DNA of 64,000 bases, from assembly GCA_963716235.1 (NCBI GenBank), contig CAVQTE010000002.1, forward strand, positions 62,001 through 126,000. The letters run 5' to 3'. The first letter of the stretch is position 1; each line of letters starts with the position of its first letter. Below, in pieces: positions 15,991-25,551 of this stretch. The notes beneath the pieces were generated by a model that was given only the letters and a program-made list of their open reading frames with translations, was not told where the DNA came from and made no database searches. Position numbers and translations under genes: made by a program. Origin of the DNA: Sva-07 sp963716235 (lineage in GTDB: Bacteria > Actinomycetota > Acidimicrobiia > Acidimicrobiales > Ilumatobacteraceae).

Positions 15991-17432
15991 CAGGTGCGGC
16001 CGCGGTAGGTGGCGCTGACGCCGCTGGCGTCCTTGTTCAGTCGCTTGCTGAGATGCAGGCCCTCGAGGACGAACTCCACTGCGGCGGCCACGGCAGCCGG
16101 TGACTCGTCGCCCCCGGTCAGGATCGCCACCGGAGTGCGGAGCGCATCGACTTCCTCCACCAGCCGAGCCAGGTCCTCGGTCGAAACACCTGCCCCCGTA
16201 TGGGCAATGGCACCGTCCTCGAAGGCACCGATGACTGCACGCGTCTGCTCGGGCGGCACGATCTCCTTGAAGACGCTGAGCACGGCACCCTTGATGAGGT
16301 TCTCCATGATCGCTCCCTCGCGGCCGTCATCGAGCGACTCGATCTCGATCTTGCCCATCGAGCTCGCGGCCAGCGCGTCGAGGTCGTCGACACGCGCCAC
16401 CACATGGCGCTCCCCCGCCCGCAGCCCACGGCGCAGCGCGTTGGCCGCGAGCGCCTCGAAGTTGGCGACGCTGAGACGAACACTCACGCCGGAGCGTTGG
16501 TTGACGTGATTGCTGGCGCGAGCGAGATGACTGAAGGTGGCCACCACGTCGGCCAGGTAGTCGGGGACATCGACCTGGATGTCGCCGGCCGCGGTGGAGA
16601 TGTTCAGCGGTACCGCTTCCTGGCGCATGATCTCGACCTCGGTGTGCACCTCGAGCGGATAGTGGGTGCGGATCTGGCTGCCGAAGCGGTCTTTCAACGG
16701 GGTGATGATCCGGCCCCGGTTCGTGTAGTCCTCCGGGTTGGCCGATGCCAACAACATCACGTCGAGCGGCAGGCGAATCTTGTACCCACGGATCTGGATG
16801 TCACGTTCCTCGAGCACGTTGAGCATCCCGACCTGGATCCGCTCGGCGAGGTCGGGCAGTTCGTTGATGGCGAAGATGCCTCGGTTGGTTCGCGGAACGA
16901 GCCCGTAGTGCAGCGTCAACTCGTCGGAGAGGTAGCGACCCTCGGCCACCTTGATCGGGTCGACTTCGCCGATGAGGTCGGCGATCGAGGTGTCCGGCGT
17001 CGCCAGTTTCTCGCCGAAGCGTTCGCTGCGGTGCACCCAGTGGATCGGCGTGTCATCGCCCAGTTCGGCAACGAGGTCGCGGGCGTGCTTCGACACCGGC
17101 GCATACGGATCGTCGTTGATCTCGCTCCCGGCAACGATCGGCATCCACTCGTCGAGCAGCCCCGTCAGTGACCGGATCATGCGGGTCTTGGCCTGGCCTC
17201 GCTCGCCGAGGAAGATCACGTCGTGGCCCGCCAGCAGCGCGTTCTCGAGCTGTGGCATCACCGTGTCCTCGTAGCCCGCCACGCCGGCGAACAACGGCTC
17301 GCCCGCTGCGACCTTCTCGATGGCGTGCTCACGCACCTCCTGCTTGACGGGCCGCGACACCCACCCCGACGCCCTCAACTCACCGAGCGTTGCTGCGTGA
17401 TCAGTCGGTCGATCCATTGCCATGTCAGCCAT
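15990..17432 (-). CDS. MoxR/magnesium-chelatase-type AAA+ ATPase
   Basis: A 480-residue AAA+ protein of the MoxR/ChlI type. Walker A is GERGQAKT (76-83) and the Walker B region is GIFAINELPDL (about 185-195), with N-E instead of the commoner D-E. Sensor 1 (LASANPEDY) and the arginine-finger region (TPLKDRFG) follow. The C-terminal 150 residues form a helical lid plus an extension. Such ATPases act with VWA proteins to remodel or activate other proteins; the VWA gene at 12497-14509 is the obvious partner. The start at 17432 gives MADMAMDRP; an internal Met slightly downstream is possible. Confidence 0.88.
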   Translation of the reverse strand: MADMAMDRPTDHAATLGELRASGWVSRPVKQEVREHAIEKVAAGEPLFAGVAGYEDTVMPQLENALLAGHDVIFLGERGQAKTRMIRSLTGLLDEWMPIVAGSEINDDPYAPVSKHARDLVAELGDDTPIHWVHRSERFGEKLATPDTSIADLIGEVDPIKVAEGRYLSDELTLHYGLVPRTNRGIFAINELPDLAERIQVGMLNVLEERDIQIRGYKIRLPLDVMLLASANPEDYTNRGRIITPLKDRFGSQIRTHYPLEVHTEVEIMRQEAVPLNISTAAGDIQVDVPDYLADVVATFSHLARASNHVNQRSGVSVRLSVANFEALAANALRRGLRAGERHVVARVDDLDALAASSMGKIEIESLDDGREGAIMENLIKGAVLSVFKEIVPPEQTRAVIGAFEDGAIAHTGAGVSTEDLARLVEEVDALRTPVAILTGGDESPAAVAAAVEFVLEGLHLSKRLNKDASGVSATYRGRT

Positions 17433-17494
17433 GGCCCGAAGCTAGCGCTCCGGCCGCGAACGCGCTTCGCGGAGCGGCGACGCTCCGCACGACG

Positions 17495-19657
17495 ATGCTG
17501 AGTACCATCCAATCGATGGAACTGTCCGGCGTCTGGTTGGCAGCCGTCGCCGACGACGACGTTCGACGCAGCGGGGTCGGCCTCGACGCCGACGACAGCA
17601 CATGGACACCGGTCCCGGTCCCCGGCCACTGGCGCAACACCGCGGAATTCGGCGCCACCGACGGCCCGGTGATGTACCGACACGCCTTCACCGCCACGCC
17701 GCCGCCCGACGGTCGGCGACGCTGGATCACCCTCGACGGCGTGTTCTACCAGGCCGATGTCTGGCTCGACGGCGCCTACCTCGGCGACCCCGAGGGCTAT
17801 TTCTTCCCCCACACGTTCGATGTGACCGCGCTGTCGAGATTCGCCGACGATCACGTCCTGGCCGTCGAGGTGACCTGTTCGCCGCAGACGTCGACGACCG
17901 GTCGGCGCAACATCACCGGCGTCTTCCAGTCACCGACGTCCACGGCCAATCCCGGCGGGCTGTGGAGGCCGGTCCGGTGCTTCGACACGGGGCCGGTCAG
18001 AATCGACCGTCTTCGGGTGCTGTGCCGCGATGCCGACGAACGACGCGCCCACCTACGCATCGCCGCTCGACTCGACAGCGACCGCGAAGTGGCCGTGACG
18101 ATCCGTACGTCGATCGGCGGTGATGTCAGTGACGAGTCGCAGCTCGTCGTCGCGTCCGGCCAGAACGAGATCGAGTGGAACATCGACATCACCGACCCAC
18201 CGTTGTGGTGGCCGCGAGCGCTGGGTGAGCAGCCACTCGTGGATGTCACCGTCGACGTGATGATCGACGGCGAGATGTCCGACCGACGCGAGCGTCGAAC
18301 GGGTCTCCGCCAGATCACGTGGGACAACTGGCAGTGCACCGTCAACGGAGAACGTCTCTTCCTCAAGGGGGCCAACTACCTACCGGTCACCGAGCTGCCG
18401 GCCGACGCCACCTCCGAGCGGATACGCAGCGACCTCCAGGCGGCCGTCGATCTCGGGCTCGACGCGCTTCGCATCCACGGCCACATCGCCGACCGCGAGG
18501 TGTACGCCGTCGCCGACGAACTCGGGCTCCTGCTCCTCCAGGACTTCCCGCTCCAGTGGGGCCACGCCCGATCCGTGCGTGCGCAGGCAGTCGAACAAGC
18601 GCGTGCGGCGGTCGACTCGCTCGGACATCATCCGTCGATCGCGATGTGGAACGCCCACGACGATCCCGGCGGGACCGACGCCGACAACGGCCCGCACGGC
18701 TGGAGACGTCAGGTGCGCACGATCGCGACCGCCCAGCTCCCGAGCTGGAATCGCAGCGTGCTCGACCGTTGGGTCAAGCGGGCGTTCGAGAAGGCCGACA
18801 GCACACGTCACGTCGTCGCGCATTCGGGCGTCCTCCCCCACCTTCCCCAACTCGACGGAACCGACAGCCACCTCTGGTTCGGGTGGCGCCACGGTGAGGC
18901 CGAAGACCTCGCCGAGTTCGCCCGTCGGTTGCCGCGGATGGTCCGTTTCGTCAGCGAGTTCGGCTCCGGCTCACCACCCCGCTCGGCGCCGTTCATCGAC
19001 GAGGAGTTGCTCGTCAACGAGTGGCCCGGTCTCGACTGGGATCGCCTCGCGACCGAACACGGCTACGAGCGCTCGACCTTCGAGCGGTTGTTTCCACCGA
19101 CCGATTTCGACACGTACGAAGAGTGGCGCGACACCACACAGCACTACCAGTCCCACGTCCTCAAGGTCCAGATCGAAGCGCTGCGTCGTCTGAAGTACCG
19201 CCCGACCGGAGGGTTCTGCTTCTCGTCGCTCAACGACTCGGCGCCCGCGATCTCGACCAGCATCCTCGATGCCGATCGCGTCCCGAAGTTCGCCTGCGAC
19301 GCGGTACAGGCGGCCTGCGCCCCCGTGCTCGTGGTGATCGATCCGCTCCCCGACCGGGTGGCGCCCGGCGATCGGCTCGACCTCGACGTGCATCTGATCA
19401 GCGACCTGCGCGTGCCGATCGACTTCGCGGTGGTCGACGCCGTGGCGACTTGGACATCGGGCGAGCGGTCATCGGGCGAGCGGTCATCGGGCGAGCAGCG
19501 GTGGCGATTCGGTGGATCGGTGACTGCCGACGACGTAGTCGAGGTCGGCCGGATCCGCCTCGACGTACCCGACACCTCGGGCCTTCTGACGATCGACCTC
19601 ACGATGACCGCCGGTGAGATCACCGCGACCAACCACTACGCCACCACCGTCACATGA
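17495..19657 (+). CDS. Glycoside hydrolase family 2 (beta-mannosidase-like) protein with altered acid/base
   Basis: About 720 residues with GH2 layout: jelly-roll sugar-binding domain (1-165, ending near NPGGLWRPV), immunoglobulin-like domain (about 170-280), and TIM barrel (from GLRQITWDNWQ). The nucleophile Glu is present (E488 in FVSEFGSG). The acid/base site, normally HNE in WCxHNEP, reads WNAHDDP (residues 385-391), so Glu is replaced by Asp. No signal peptide is seen, so it is cytoplasmic. Starts at 17495 or 17516 are both possible, neither with a clear ribosome site. A 15-bp repeat (three copies, 19455-19499) encodes SGERS units in the C-terminal domain. It diverges from the MoxR gene. 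Confidence 0.85.
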   Translation: MLSTIQSMELSGVWLAAVADDDVRRSGVGLDADDSTWTPVPVPGHWRNTAEFGATDGPVMYRHAFTATPPPDGRRRWITLDGVFYQADVWLDGAYLGDPEGYFFPHTFDVTALSRFADDHVLAVEVTCSPQTSTTGRRNITGVFQSPTSTANPGGLWRPVRCFDTGPVRIDRLRVLCRDADERRAHLRIAARLDSDREVAVTIRTSIGGDVSDESQLVVASGQNEIEWNIDITDPPLWWPRALGEQPLVDVTVDVMIDGEMSDRRERRTGLRQITWDNWQCTVNGERLFLKGANYLPVTELPADATSERIRSDLQAAVDLGLDALRIHGHIADREVYAVADELGLLLLQDFPLQWGHARSVRAQAVEQARAAVDSLGHHPSIAMWNAHDDPGGTDADNGPHGWRRQVRTIATAQLPSWNRSVLDRWVKRAFEKADSTRHVVAHSGVLPHLPQLDGTDSHLWFGWRHGEAEDLAEFARRLPRMVRFVSEFGSGSPPRSAPFIDEELLVNEWPGLDWDRLATEHGYERSTFERLFPPTDFDTYEEWRDTTQHYQSHVLKVQIEALRRLKYRPTGGFCFSSLNDSAPAISTSILDADRVPKFACDAVQAACAPVLVVIDPLPDRVAPGDRLDLDVHLISDLRVPIDFAVVDAVATWTSGERSSGERSSGEQRWRFGGSVTADDVVEVGRIRLDVPDTSGLLTIDLTMTAGEITATNHYATTVT
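19455..19499 (+). repeat. Three tandem 15-bp repeats inside the GH2 gene
   Basis: The unit CATCGGGCGAGCGGT occurs at 19455-19469 and 19470-19484, with a third copy differing at its end (19485-19499). It keeps the frame and encodes repeated SGER(S/Q) residues. It looks like a slippage-prone microsatellite in a surface loop. Confidence 0.9.
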
Positions 19658-19667
19658 CCCCACGAAC

Positions 19668-19710
19668 GCTGTGAGCGATGCACGCAATCCGTGCGTGCAT
19701 CGCTCACAGC
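19668..19710. terminator. Bidirectional hairpin terminator, copy 1 of a repeated element
   Basis: A perfect 18-bp stem, GCTGTGAGCGATGCACGC at 19668-19685 and its complement at 19693-19710, with a 7-base loop. It sits in the 60-base gap between the convergent GH2 and sdhB genes. An almost identical element occurs at 27355-27397, also between convergent genes. Confidence 0.8.
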
Positions 19711-19717
19711 ACGAGGC

Positions 19718-20488
19718 TCAGCGGGCGAGGGACTTGCGGTTCTTGAACTTCGACTTCAGGTAGTCGACGTTCATCGTGGCGATGTTGTCGATCGAGATCT
19801 CCTTCGGGCACGCCGCCTGGCATTCGCCATGATTGGTGCACGACCCGAAGTACTCGTCCATCTTCTCGACCATCGCCTCGGCGCGCTTGTAGCGCTCGGC
19901 CTGGCCCTGCGGGAGGAGGTTGAGGTGGGCGATCTTCGCCGAGGTGAACAGGCTCGCCGCACCATTCGGGCACGCCGCCACGCAGGCGCCACAACCGATG
20001 CAGGCCGCTGCGTCCATCGATGCGTCAGCGACCGGCTTGGGAATCGGGATCAGGTTGGCGTCGGGTGCGCCGCCGGTCGGGGCCGTGATGTAGCCGCCCG
20101 CCTCGATGATCCGATCGAGTGGCGAACGATCGACCATCAGGTCCTTGATGATCGGGAACGCTGCCGCCCGCCACGGCTCGACGACGATCTCGTCGCCGCT
20201 GCTGAACGTCCGCATGTGGATCTGGCAGGTGGCCGCTCCCCTCGACGGGCCGTGGGCCTGTCCGTCGATCATCAGCGAACACGTCCCGCAGATGCCCTCA
20301 CGACAGTCGTGGTCGAAGACGATCGCCTCCTTGCCCTCCTCGATGAGCCGTTCGTTGAGGATGTCGAGCATCTCGAGGAATGACGCCTCGTCACTGATCT
20401 CGGGGATCTGGTGACTTTCGAAACGGCCCTGTCCCGTCGGGCCGTCCTGACGCCAGATCTTGAGCGTGAGATTGGTGAGGGTGCTCAC
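19718..20488 (-). CDS. sdhB: Succinate dehydrogenase iron-sulfur subunit
   Basis: A 256-residue electron-transfer subunit. The N-terminal ferredoxin domain has the [2Fe-2S] ligands in CREGICGTC plus a downstream Cys (ATCQIHM). The C-terminal domain has CIGCGACVAAC and CTNHGECQAAC-CP for the remaining clusters. The start is a GTG at 20488 that overlaps the sdhA stop as GTGA; an upstream in-frame ATG would lie inside sdhA and gives non-homologous sequence. It carries electrons from SdhA flavin to the heme b subunit SdhC. Confidence 0.95.
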   Translation of the reverse strand: MSTLTNLTLKIWRQDGPTGQGRFESHQIPEISDEASFLEMLDILNERLIEEGKEAIVFDHDCREGICGTCSLMIDGQAHGPSRGAATCQIHMRTFSSGDEIVVEPWRAAAFPIIKDLMVDRSPLDRIIEAGGYITAPTGGAPDANLIPIPKPVADASMDAAACIGCGACVAACPNGAASLFTSAKIAHLNLLPQGQAERYKRAEAMVEKMDEYFGSCTNHGECQAACPKEISIDNIATMNVDYLKSKFKNRKSLAR

Positions 20489-22407
20489 TTGTAACTCCGT
20501 GTCTGGAAGTGGACGACTTCGTATTCGAGTTGTTCCTTGTGCTCGATGGGGTTGGCCATGTCGCCGCTCCACTCCCAGGCACTGACGTACGCGAAGTCGT
20601 CGTCGTTGCGGAGGGCCTCGTTCTCGTCGGTCTGGTGCTCGGAGCGGAAGTGACCGCCGCAGCTCTCCTCACGGTTGAGCGCGTCCTTGCACATCAGCAT
20701 GCCGAGTTCGAAGAAGTCGTCGACGCGGCCCGCCTTCTCCAGGGTCTGGTTGACGTTGGTGTCGCTGCCGGTGACCTTCAGGTCCTTCTTGAACTCCTCG
20801 TGCAGTGCAGGGATCTCCGAGAGCGCCTTCTCGAGTCCGTTGGCGTTGCGGTCCATGCCGCAGTAGTCCCAGATGATCTTGCCGAGTTCACGATGGAAGT
20901 GGTCGGGGCCGCGGGTGCCGCCGATCGCCATGTACCCCTTGAAGCGATCGCTCGCCTCCTGCTGGACCTTGACGAACTCCTCGTGCGAGGCGTCGGGAAT
21001 CGGCTTGTTGAGCCATCCGGACAGGTAGTTCGAGATCGTGTACGGCAGCACGAAGTAGCCGTCGGACAGACCCTGCATGAGGGCCGACGCGCCGAGGCGG
21101 TTGGCGCCGTGGTCGGAGAAGTTCGCCTCACCCGCGCAGTAGAGACCGGGAATGGTGGTCATCAACTCGTAATCGACCCAGAGTCCGCCCATCGTGTAAT
21201 GGCTGGCCGGGTAGATGCGCATCGGGACGTGGTACGGATTCTCTCCGGTGATCCGTTCGTACATGTCGAACAGGTTCCCGTAGCGCTCACGAATCGTGCT
21301 CTCGCCGAGCCGACCGATCGCCTCGGCGAAGTCGAGGTACACGCCGTTCTTCAACGGGCCCACGCCCTGGCCGGCATCGACCATCCGCTTGGCCGCACGC
21401 GACGACACGTCGCGTGGCGCCAGGTTGCCGAAGCTCGGGTAGATGCGCTCGAGGTAGTAGTCGCGGTCCTCCTCCGGGACCTGGTCGGCCGACCGGGTCT
21501 CGTCGGGATTCTTCGGGACCCAGATCCGGCCGTCGTTGCGCAGTGACTCCGACATGAGCGTGAGCTTCGACTGGAAGTCGTCGGCCTGCGGGATGCAGGT
21601 GGGGTGGATCTGCGTGTAACAGGGGTTGGCGAACGCCGCACCGCGGCGGTGCGCTCGCCATGCGCCGGTGACGTTGCACGCCATGGCGTTGGTCGACAAG
21701 TAGAAGACGTTGCCGTAACCGCCGGTGGCGAGCACGACGGCGTGCGCCGAGTGCGACGAGAACTCACCGGTCATCAGGTCACGCGTGACGATGCCCGCGC
21801 ATCGACCGTCGATGTTGACGACGTCGACCATCTCCATGCGGTTCCACAACTTGACGTTGCCGAGGCCGATCTGGCGAGCGAGCTGCTGGTACGCACCGAT
21901 CAGGAGCTGCTGGCCGGTCTGGCCACGGGCGTAGAACGTGCGGCTCACCTGAGCTCCACCGAAGCTGCGGTTGTCGAGGAGACCGCCGTACTCACGAGCG
22001 AACGGCACGCCCTGCGCCACCATCTGGTCGATGATGTCGACCGACACCTCGGCGAGGCGGTGCACATTGGCCTCGCGGGCGCGGAAGTCGCCGCCCTTGA
22101 TCGTGTCGTAGAACAGGCGATGGACGCTGTCGCCGTCACCCTGATAGTTCTTCGCCGCGTTGATGCCACCCTGCGCTGCGATCGAGTGGGCACGACGCGG
22201 CGAGTCGTGGAACGTGAACGCCTCGACCTGGTAGCCGAGCTCACCCAGCGTTGCCGCTGCGGACGCGCCGGCCAGCCCGGTCCCGACGACGATGATCTTG
22301 AACTTGCGCTTGTTCGCCGGGTTGACCAGTTTTTCGTTGGCGATGAAGTTCTGCCACTTGTCCGCGAGTGGTCCCTCGGGGATCTTGGAATCGAGCGTGA
22401 TGGTCAT
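20485..22407 (-). CDS. sdhA: Succinate dehydrogenase flavoprotein subunit
   Basis: A 640-residue flavoprotein that oxidises succinate to fumarate. It shows the dinucleotide fold GTGLAGASAAA near residue 45 and the FAD-attachment histidine in RRAHSIAAQGG. The substrate-site sequences HPTCIPQ and HYTMGGL follow. The ATG at 22407 is preceded by GGAGG and overlaps the sdhC stop (ATGA), which fixes the start. Its length and its pairing with a single b558-type anchor mark it as the non-classical SdhA/FrdA group rather than the four-subunit E. coli type. Confidence 0.95.
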   Translation of the reverse strand: MTITLDSKIPEGPLADKWQNFIANEKLVNPANKRKFKIIVVGTGLAGASAAATLGELGYQVEAFTFHDSPRRAHSIAAQGGINAAKNYQGDGDSVHRLFYDTIKGGDFRAREANVHRLAEVSVDIIDQMVAQGVPFAREYGGLLDNRSFGGAQVSRTFYARGQTGQQLLIGAYQQLARQIGLGNVKLWNRMEMVDVVNIDGRCAGIVTRDLMTGEFSSHSAHAVVLATGGYGNVFYLSTNAMACNVTGAWRAHRRGAAFANPCYTQIHPTCIPQADDFQSKLTLMSESLRNDGRIWVPKNPDETRSADQVPEEDRDYYLERIYPSFGNLAPRDVSSRAAKRMVDAGQGVGPLKNGVYLDFAEAIGRLGESTIRERYGNLFDMYERITGENPYHVPMRIYPASHYTMGGLWVDYELMTTIPGLYCAGEANFSDHGANRLGASALMQGLSDGYFVLPYTISNYLSGWLNKPIPDASHEEFVKVQQEASDRFKGYMAIGGTRGPDHFHRELGKIIWDYCGMDRNANGLEKALSEIPALHEEFKKDLKVTGSDTNVNQTLEKAGRVDDFFELGMLMCKDALNREESCGGHFRSEHQTDENEALRNDDDFAYVSAWEWSGDMANPIEHKEQLEYEVVHFQTRSYK

Positions 22408-23216
22408 TCTGCGGCCTCCTCGATCGGGACGGTGATGGCGTCGGGGTCGAACTCGATGAGGCCGGCCTGGACCGCGATCGGGATCGACACGTTGCCGACG
22501 ACGACCACCGTGGCAACCGCCGTGGCGAGGCCCCGCCGCCACGAGTTGAACCGCGGGTTGCTCCACCCCATCGACTGGAACAGCGACCACGTTCCGTGGA
22601 ACAGGTGGATGCCGAGCGCGATGTTGGCGAGGATGTAGAAGACCGCCACCGGCAGGCGCGACAGCGACTGGTCGATGTTGAAGTACACCGCGCCACGGAC
22701 CCACTCGTCGCTCGTGACACCCCAGGTGAGATCGGCGAGATGGAACGCCAGGAAGAGCACGACGATGATCCCGGTCCAGCGCATCGTGCGGCTGGCGAAG
22801 TTCGCCACCTGGTAGTCACGTGCGGTCTGGTACTTGACCGGGCGGGCCTTGCGGTTCAGCACGGTCAGTGAGTACGCCGCGTGCAGGTGCAACAGCAGTG
22901 CTCCGATGAGCACGAGCCGCAGCCCCCACAGGAAGATCGTGCGCGGCACGATGGGCACGAGGAGGTCGCGGAGGAACTCGCCGTAGATGTCGATGTCGTA
23001 GGCGAGTTCGTCACCTTCGGCGATCACGCCGAGGTACACCTTCAGGTTGCCGATCATGTGACCGACCACGAAGCCGATCCCGATGATCCCGGTGATCGCC
23101 ATGACGTACTTCTTGCCGACTGCCGTCGAGTAGAGGTCGCGGGCGAACCCCTTCTTCTTCGACGGCGGCTTGACGGCGGTCCCGGAGACGGGTCCGCGGC
23201 TCAATGTTTGTGCCAT
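22404..23216 (-). CDS. sdhC: Succinate dehydrogenase cytochrome b558 subunit
   Basis: A 270-residue membrane anchor with five transmembrane helices. It is a member of the SdhC/FrdC b558 family that carries two hemes and needs no SdhD, and no sdhD is present here. Histidines within helices (GFVVGHMIGN, ALLLHLHAAY, FLAFHLADL, GIHLFHGTW) are the likely heme ligands. The ATG at 23216 was chosen over one at 23267 because MAQTLSRG opens the conserved part. It is first in the sdhCAB operon and diverges from hppA across 180 bases. Confidence 0.93.
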   Translation of the reverse strand: MAQTLSRGPVSGTAVKPPSKKKGFARDLYSTAVGKKYVMAITGIIGIGFVVGHMIGNLKVYLGVIAEGDELAYDIDIYGEFLRDLLVPIVPRTIFLWGLRLVLIGALLLHLHAAYSLTVLNRKARPVKYQTARDYQVANFASRTMRWTGIIVVLFLAFHLADLTWGVTSDEWVRGAVYFNIDQSLSRLPVAVFYILANIALGIHLFHGTWSLFQSMGWSNPRFNSWRRGLATAVATVVVVGNVSIPIAVQAGLIEFDPDAITVPIEEAAE

Positions 23217-23396
23217 TGCAGGGAAACTACTCCCCACCGGAGCGCTCGGGCCCAATCCACTCGGCACTCACGCGTGCGATCGAGGTCACAATCGGCACCG
23301 CGAAGTTCATTTGTCGCCTCATCGGATCTAGAGTGCGCCGCCAGCACACGCGATCGCCTGCCGGACGCACAGCACGTCGCATCACCCCTAGGAGAA

Positions 23397-25505
23397 ATGA
23401 GCAACGTGGACACCGTTCCGTATCTCGCAGCACTTTCTGCGCTCGCTGCACTCGTGCTCGCGTTCTACTTCTACAAGCAGGTCGAAGCGGAGTCACCCGG
23501 CGACGAGCGCATGGTGTTTCTCATGAACGAGATCCGCACCGGTGCCAGGGCATTCCTCAAGAAGGAGTACACCTGGGTCGCGGTCTTCGTCGTGGCGATG
23601 ATGCTGCTGCTGGCGCTCGTGATCAATCCGTTGGCCTCGCTGACCTACCTCCTCGGAGCGGTCCTGTCGGCCGGCGCCGGATGGGTGGGCATGAACGTGG
23701 CGACGATCGCCAACGCTCGCACTGCCGAGGCGGCCAAGTCGGGGCCCGGCAAGGCATTGCCGGTCGCCTTCCGGGGCGGCGCGGTCATGGGCTTCTCCGT
23801 GGCTGGACTGGCCTTGTTCGGATTGGCGCTGACCTACCTCGTCTTCATCGTGTGGATGGAGGTCGATGAGGCGTTCGAGATCTTCACCGCGTACGGGCTC
23901 GGCGCATCGTCGATCGCACTGTTCTCCCGTGTCGGCGGAGGTATCTACACCAAGGCTGCCGACGTCGGCGCCGACCTCGTCGGCAAGGTCGAAGCCGGCA
24001 TCCCGGAGGACGACCCGCGCAACCCGGCCACCATCGCCGACAACGTGGGCGACAACGTCGGCGACGTCGCCGGCATGGGCGCCGACCTGTTCGAGTCGTA
24101 TGCCGGGTCGATCATCGCCCCGGTGTCGCTGACGGCGTTCGCCCTTGCGATCACGGCCGACCAGGCCAGTGACGACTTCGTGCTGTCGCTCTTGATGTTC
24201 CCGTTCACGATCGCGTTCATCGGCATGGTCGCGTCGATCATCGGTTCGTTCTTCGTGAAGGGCGGCGACTCGACTGACAGCCACGCGCTGAGTCGCGCAC
24301 TCCACATGGGGACCAACGTGGCGATGGCCCTCACCGCGCTCGCGAGTGTCGGCGCCGCCTACTGGTTGTTCTCCGACAGCCAGTTCTTCGACAACCCGAT
24401 CGGGTTGGCGATCTCGGTCATCGGTGGCCTGATCGTCGGTTGGGCGCTCGGCAAGTGCGCCGAGTACTACACCAGCGACCAGTACGGCCCGGTGAAGAAG
24501 ATCGCCAAGCAGTCCGAGACCGGGCCGGCGACCACGATCCTCGGCGGCATCAGTACCGGCATGGTGTCGGTGGCGTTGTCGGTAATGCTGATCCTCGCCG
24601 GCGTTGGCATCGCCTACTGGGGCGGGCAGATCACCTTCGCTGCCGAGTTCGACGACTTCGGCGGGATCTACGGCATCGCGGTGGCGGCCATCGGCATGCT
24701 CGCGACGACCGGCATCGTCGTGTCAGTCGACGCGTACGGGCCGATCTCCGACAACGCCGGCGGCATCGCCGAGATGGCCGGCCTCGATTCATCGGTCCGC
24801 AAGGTCACCGACGCGCTCGACTCCCTCGGTAACACCACGGCCGCGATCGCAAAGGGATTCGCGGTCGGGTCAGCGGCACTCACCGCGCTGGCCTTGTTCA
24901 AGAGCTTCGAGTTCGCGGTTGCCGATGCCGACCCGTCGGCGGTCCTCGATCTCAACGTCGGCAGGGTCGAGGTGTTCATCGGGCTGTTCCTCGGCGCCGG
25001 GCTGCCGTTCCTGTTCGCCGCGCTCACCATCGACGCAGTGGGACGTGCCGCCCAGAAGATGATCGAGGAGGTGCGGCGCCAGTTCCGTGAGATCCCGGGC
25101 CTGCGGGAGGGTCTACCCGGGGTCGTCCCCGACTCGGCCCGCTGCGTCGCCATCTCGACCGAGGCGTCGCTGCGAGAGATGATCGTGCCGGGGGCGCTCG
25201 CGATCGTGGTACCGCTCGTCGTCGGCTTCATCAGCGTCGACGCGCTCGGTGGGTTGCTGGCCGGGGCCCTGGTGACCGGATTCTGCCTGGCCATCTTCAT
25301 GGCGAACTCGGGTGGCGCCTGGGACAACGCGAAGAAGTACATCGAGGCCGGCGCGCTGGGCGGCAAGGGCGGCGATTCGCACAAGGCCGCCGTCGTCGGC
25401 GACACCGTGGGCGACCCGTTCAAGGACACCTCGGGCCCCTCGATGAACATCCTGATCAAGGTGATGACGATCGTCAGTCTGGTGTTCGCCGGCGCGTTCG
25501 TCTGA
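23397..25505 (+). CDS. hppA: Membrane-bound proton-pumping pyrophosphatase
   Basis: A 702-residue integral membrane enzyme with about 16 helices that couples pyrophosphate hydrolysis to ion pumping. The signature DVGADLVGKVEAGIPEDDPR, the acidic motif DNVGDNVGD and the C-terminal GDTVGDPFKDT carry the Mg-PPi ligands. In GNTTAAIAKG the position that is Lys in K+-independent enzymes is Ala, which predicts a K+-dependent pump. The ATG at 23397 lies only 2 bases after GGAG, so a GTG at 23406 with better spacing is possible. H+ rather than Na+ transport is presumed, not shown. Confidence 0.95.
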   Translation: MSNVDTVPYLAALSALAALVLAFYFYKQVEAESPGDERMVFLMNEIRTGARAFLKKEYTWVAVFVVAMMLLLALVINPLASLTYLLGAVLSAGAGWVGMNVATIANARTAEAAKSGPGKALPVAFRGGAVMGFSVAGLALFGLALTYLVFIVWMEVDEAFEIFTAYGLGASSIALFSRVGGGIYTKAADVGADLVGKVEAGIPEDDPRNPATIADNVGDNVGDVAGMGADLFESYAGSIIAPVSLTAFALAITADQASDDFVLSLLMFPFTIAFIGMVASIIGSFFVKGGDSTDSHALSRALHMGTNVAMALTALASVGAAYWLFSDSQFFDNPIGLAISVIGGLIVGWALGKCAEYYTSDQYGPVKKIAKQSETGPATTILGGISTGMVSVALSVMLILAGVGIAYWGGQITFAAEFDDFGGIYGIAVAAIGMLATTGIVVSVDAYGPISDNAGGIAEMAGLDSSVRKVTDALDSLGNTTAAIAKGFAVGSAALTALALFKSFEFAVADADPSAVLDLNVGRVEVFIGLFLGAGLPFLFAALTIDAVGRAAQKMIEEVRRQFREIPGLREGLPGVVPDSARCVAISTEASLREMIVPGALAIVVPLVVGFISVDALGGLLAGALVTGFCLAIFMANSGGAWDNAKKYIEAGALGGKGGDSHKAAVVGDTVGDPFKDTSGPSMNILIKVMTIVSLVFAGAFV

Positions 25506-25551
25506 GTCTCACCAATCCGCCACCACCCCCGCGGAAATCACTGTGGGTGGC

